Of a stretch of DNA of 64,000 nucleotides, positions 63,484-64,000 are shown piece by piece; within the stretch, counting starts at the first letter, position 1; each line of letters starts with the position of its first letter. Position numbers and translations under genes: made by a program. The notes under the pieces are model-generated. The model ran no database searches. It was not told the DNA's origin and saw nothing but the letters and a program-made list of their open reading frames with translations. This DNA is from Nocardia sp. CY41 (GTDB lineage Bacteria > Actinomycetota > Actinomycetes > Mycobacteriales > Mycobacteriaceae), in contig NZ_VUOS01000023.1 in the NCBI RefSeq assembly GCF_009829325.1, positions 124,001-188,000 on the forward strand, written 5' to 3'.

Positions 63484-64000
63484 TCAGGCCAGTCCGCTGA
63501 CCGGTTCCGGATTGATCTCGTCACGCCATCGCACGGCCTTCGCGACCTCGCTCAGGTCGTAGTCGGGCCCGCTGGCCCCGATGGTGAAGGTCGTCACGCC
63601 CGCATCGACGAAGGCAGGCGCCTTCTCCAGACCCGGCCACTGCACCGAGCGCTCGATGCGCGCCTGATCGGTGCCGACGGCGGCGCAGTGCTCGGCGAGC
63701 ACTTTGTTCTTGTGCGCGAGCACGTCCAGGTCGGCGAAGGTGTGCCACATGTCGGCGTACTGCGCGACCAGCCGCAGGGTCTTCTTCTCGCCACCGCCGC
63801 CGATGAGAATCGGCAGATCGCGGGTCGGTCGCGGGTTGAGCTTCGGCAACCGGGCGCTGATCCGGGCCAGGGTCTCCTTCAGCAGCTCCAGCCTGCTGCC
63901 CGCGGTGCCGAAGTCGTAGCCGTACTCGTCGTAGTCCTTCTCGAACCAGCCCGCGCCGATGCCGAGAATCAGCCGGCCGCCACTGATGTGGTCGACGGTG
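63484..64000 (-). CDS. LLM-class F420-dependent oxidoreductase (N-terminus beyond window)
   Basis: About 171 C-terminal residues are inside the window and the reading frame is open to the right edge. Features: GGRLILGIGAGWFEKDYDEY near the edge, GTAGSRLELLKETLARISAR, PILIGGGGEKKTLRLVAQYA (family signature) and DMWHTFADLDVLAHKNKVLA. It belongs to the F420-dependent luciferase-like group (TIGR03560-like). Substrate unknown. The stop at 63484 is followed by a 148-bp gap before the transporter operon. Confidence 0.92.
   Translation of the reverse strand, partial: TVDHISGGRLILGIGAGWFEKDYDEYGYDFGTAGSRLELLKETLARISARLPKLNPRPTRDLPILIGGGGEKKTLRLVAQYADMWHTFADLDVLAHKNKVLAEHCAAVGTDQARIERSVQWPGLEKAPAFVDAGVTTFTIGASGPDYDLSEVAKAVRWRDEINPEPVSGLA

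Noticed and set aside
1..64000. tRNA, rRNA or an intact insertion sequence
   Set aside because: None recognised; the only transposase trace is the frameshifted fragment at 39662-39935.

Overview
The window is GC-rich actinobacterial DNA, most likely from Nocardia or a close mycolic-acid-forming relative (Mycobacteriales). This is inferred from gene content: a SigL/RslA-type sigma/anti-sigma pair, an LpqH-like 19 kDa lipoprotein, a MacS-type histidine kinase, Cya-HAMP adenylyl cyclase, glucosylglycerate hydrolase, several F420/deazaflavin-type oxidoreductases, DUF2339, DUF3054, DUF1707 and DUF397 proteins. I see no rRNA, tRNA, CRISPR array or intact transposon. A striking signature is the number of genes with a TAnnnT -10 box about 6-9 nt before an ATG/GTG, i.e. 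probable leaderless mRNAs.

Layout. 1-9.3 kb: a DUF2339 membrane protein (runs off the left edge), an XRE regulator, a divergent MerR/Old Yellow Enzyme pair, a DUF1707 protein, and an AI-2E transporter / MacS kinase / LuxR regulator operon. 9.3-16 kb: membrane adenylyl cyclase, two further membrane proteins, a lipoprotein that looks like a catalytically dead penicillin-binding protein, AroQ and a deazaflavin-dependent enzyme. 16-27 kb: ArsR-SRPBCC fusion with a 49-bp inverted-repeat operator, an imine-reductase-like enzyme with a divergent HxlR regulator, glycerate kinase, secreted alpha/beta hydrolase, acyltransferase, YqgE, sigL-rslA with a SigL-type promoter, and a DrrAB-type exporter with an EXLDI protein. 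27.3-32.2 kb: a compact biosynthesis-like operon (ThDP enzyme, SRPBCC protein, KAS III-like protein lacking the usual His, HisC-like aminotransferase, then a cupin). 32.3-39 kb: SdpI protein, leuS, an SDR whose 3' end is repeated downstream, glucosylglycerate hydrolase and a secreted GH25 lysozyme.

39-53 kb is more accessory: an orphan Imm21-like immunity gene beside a decayed IS256-type transposase end, PhoX, LpqH-like lipoprotein, a DUF397 gene with a broken HTH partner, small proteins, a three-gene MerR/cysteine-rich operon with a textbook MerR operator, and a stress-type module (ATP-binding regulator, MerR-like protein, ANTAR protein) carrying two SigF-type promoters and a highly structured intergenic region. 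53.4-58.5 kb is the best candidate for an undescribed system: four translationally coupled genes encoding two proteins of unknown function, a TPR protein and a CHAT (caspase-like) protease with intact His/Cys. 58.8-64 kb: small protein, deazaflavin-type enzyme, epoxide-hydrolase-like protein, a His-rich protein, and an amino-acid ABC transporter in which the binding protein is fused to the permease; an F420-type LLM oxidoreductase runs off the right edge.

All family names come from reading the translations and from memory of the families; no searches were run.
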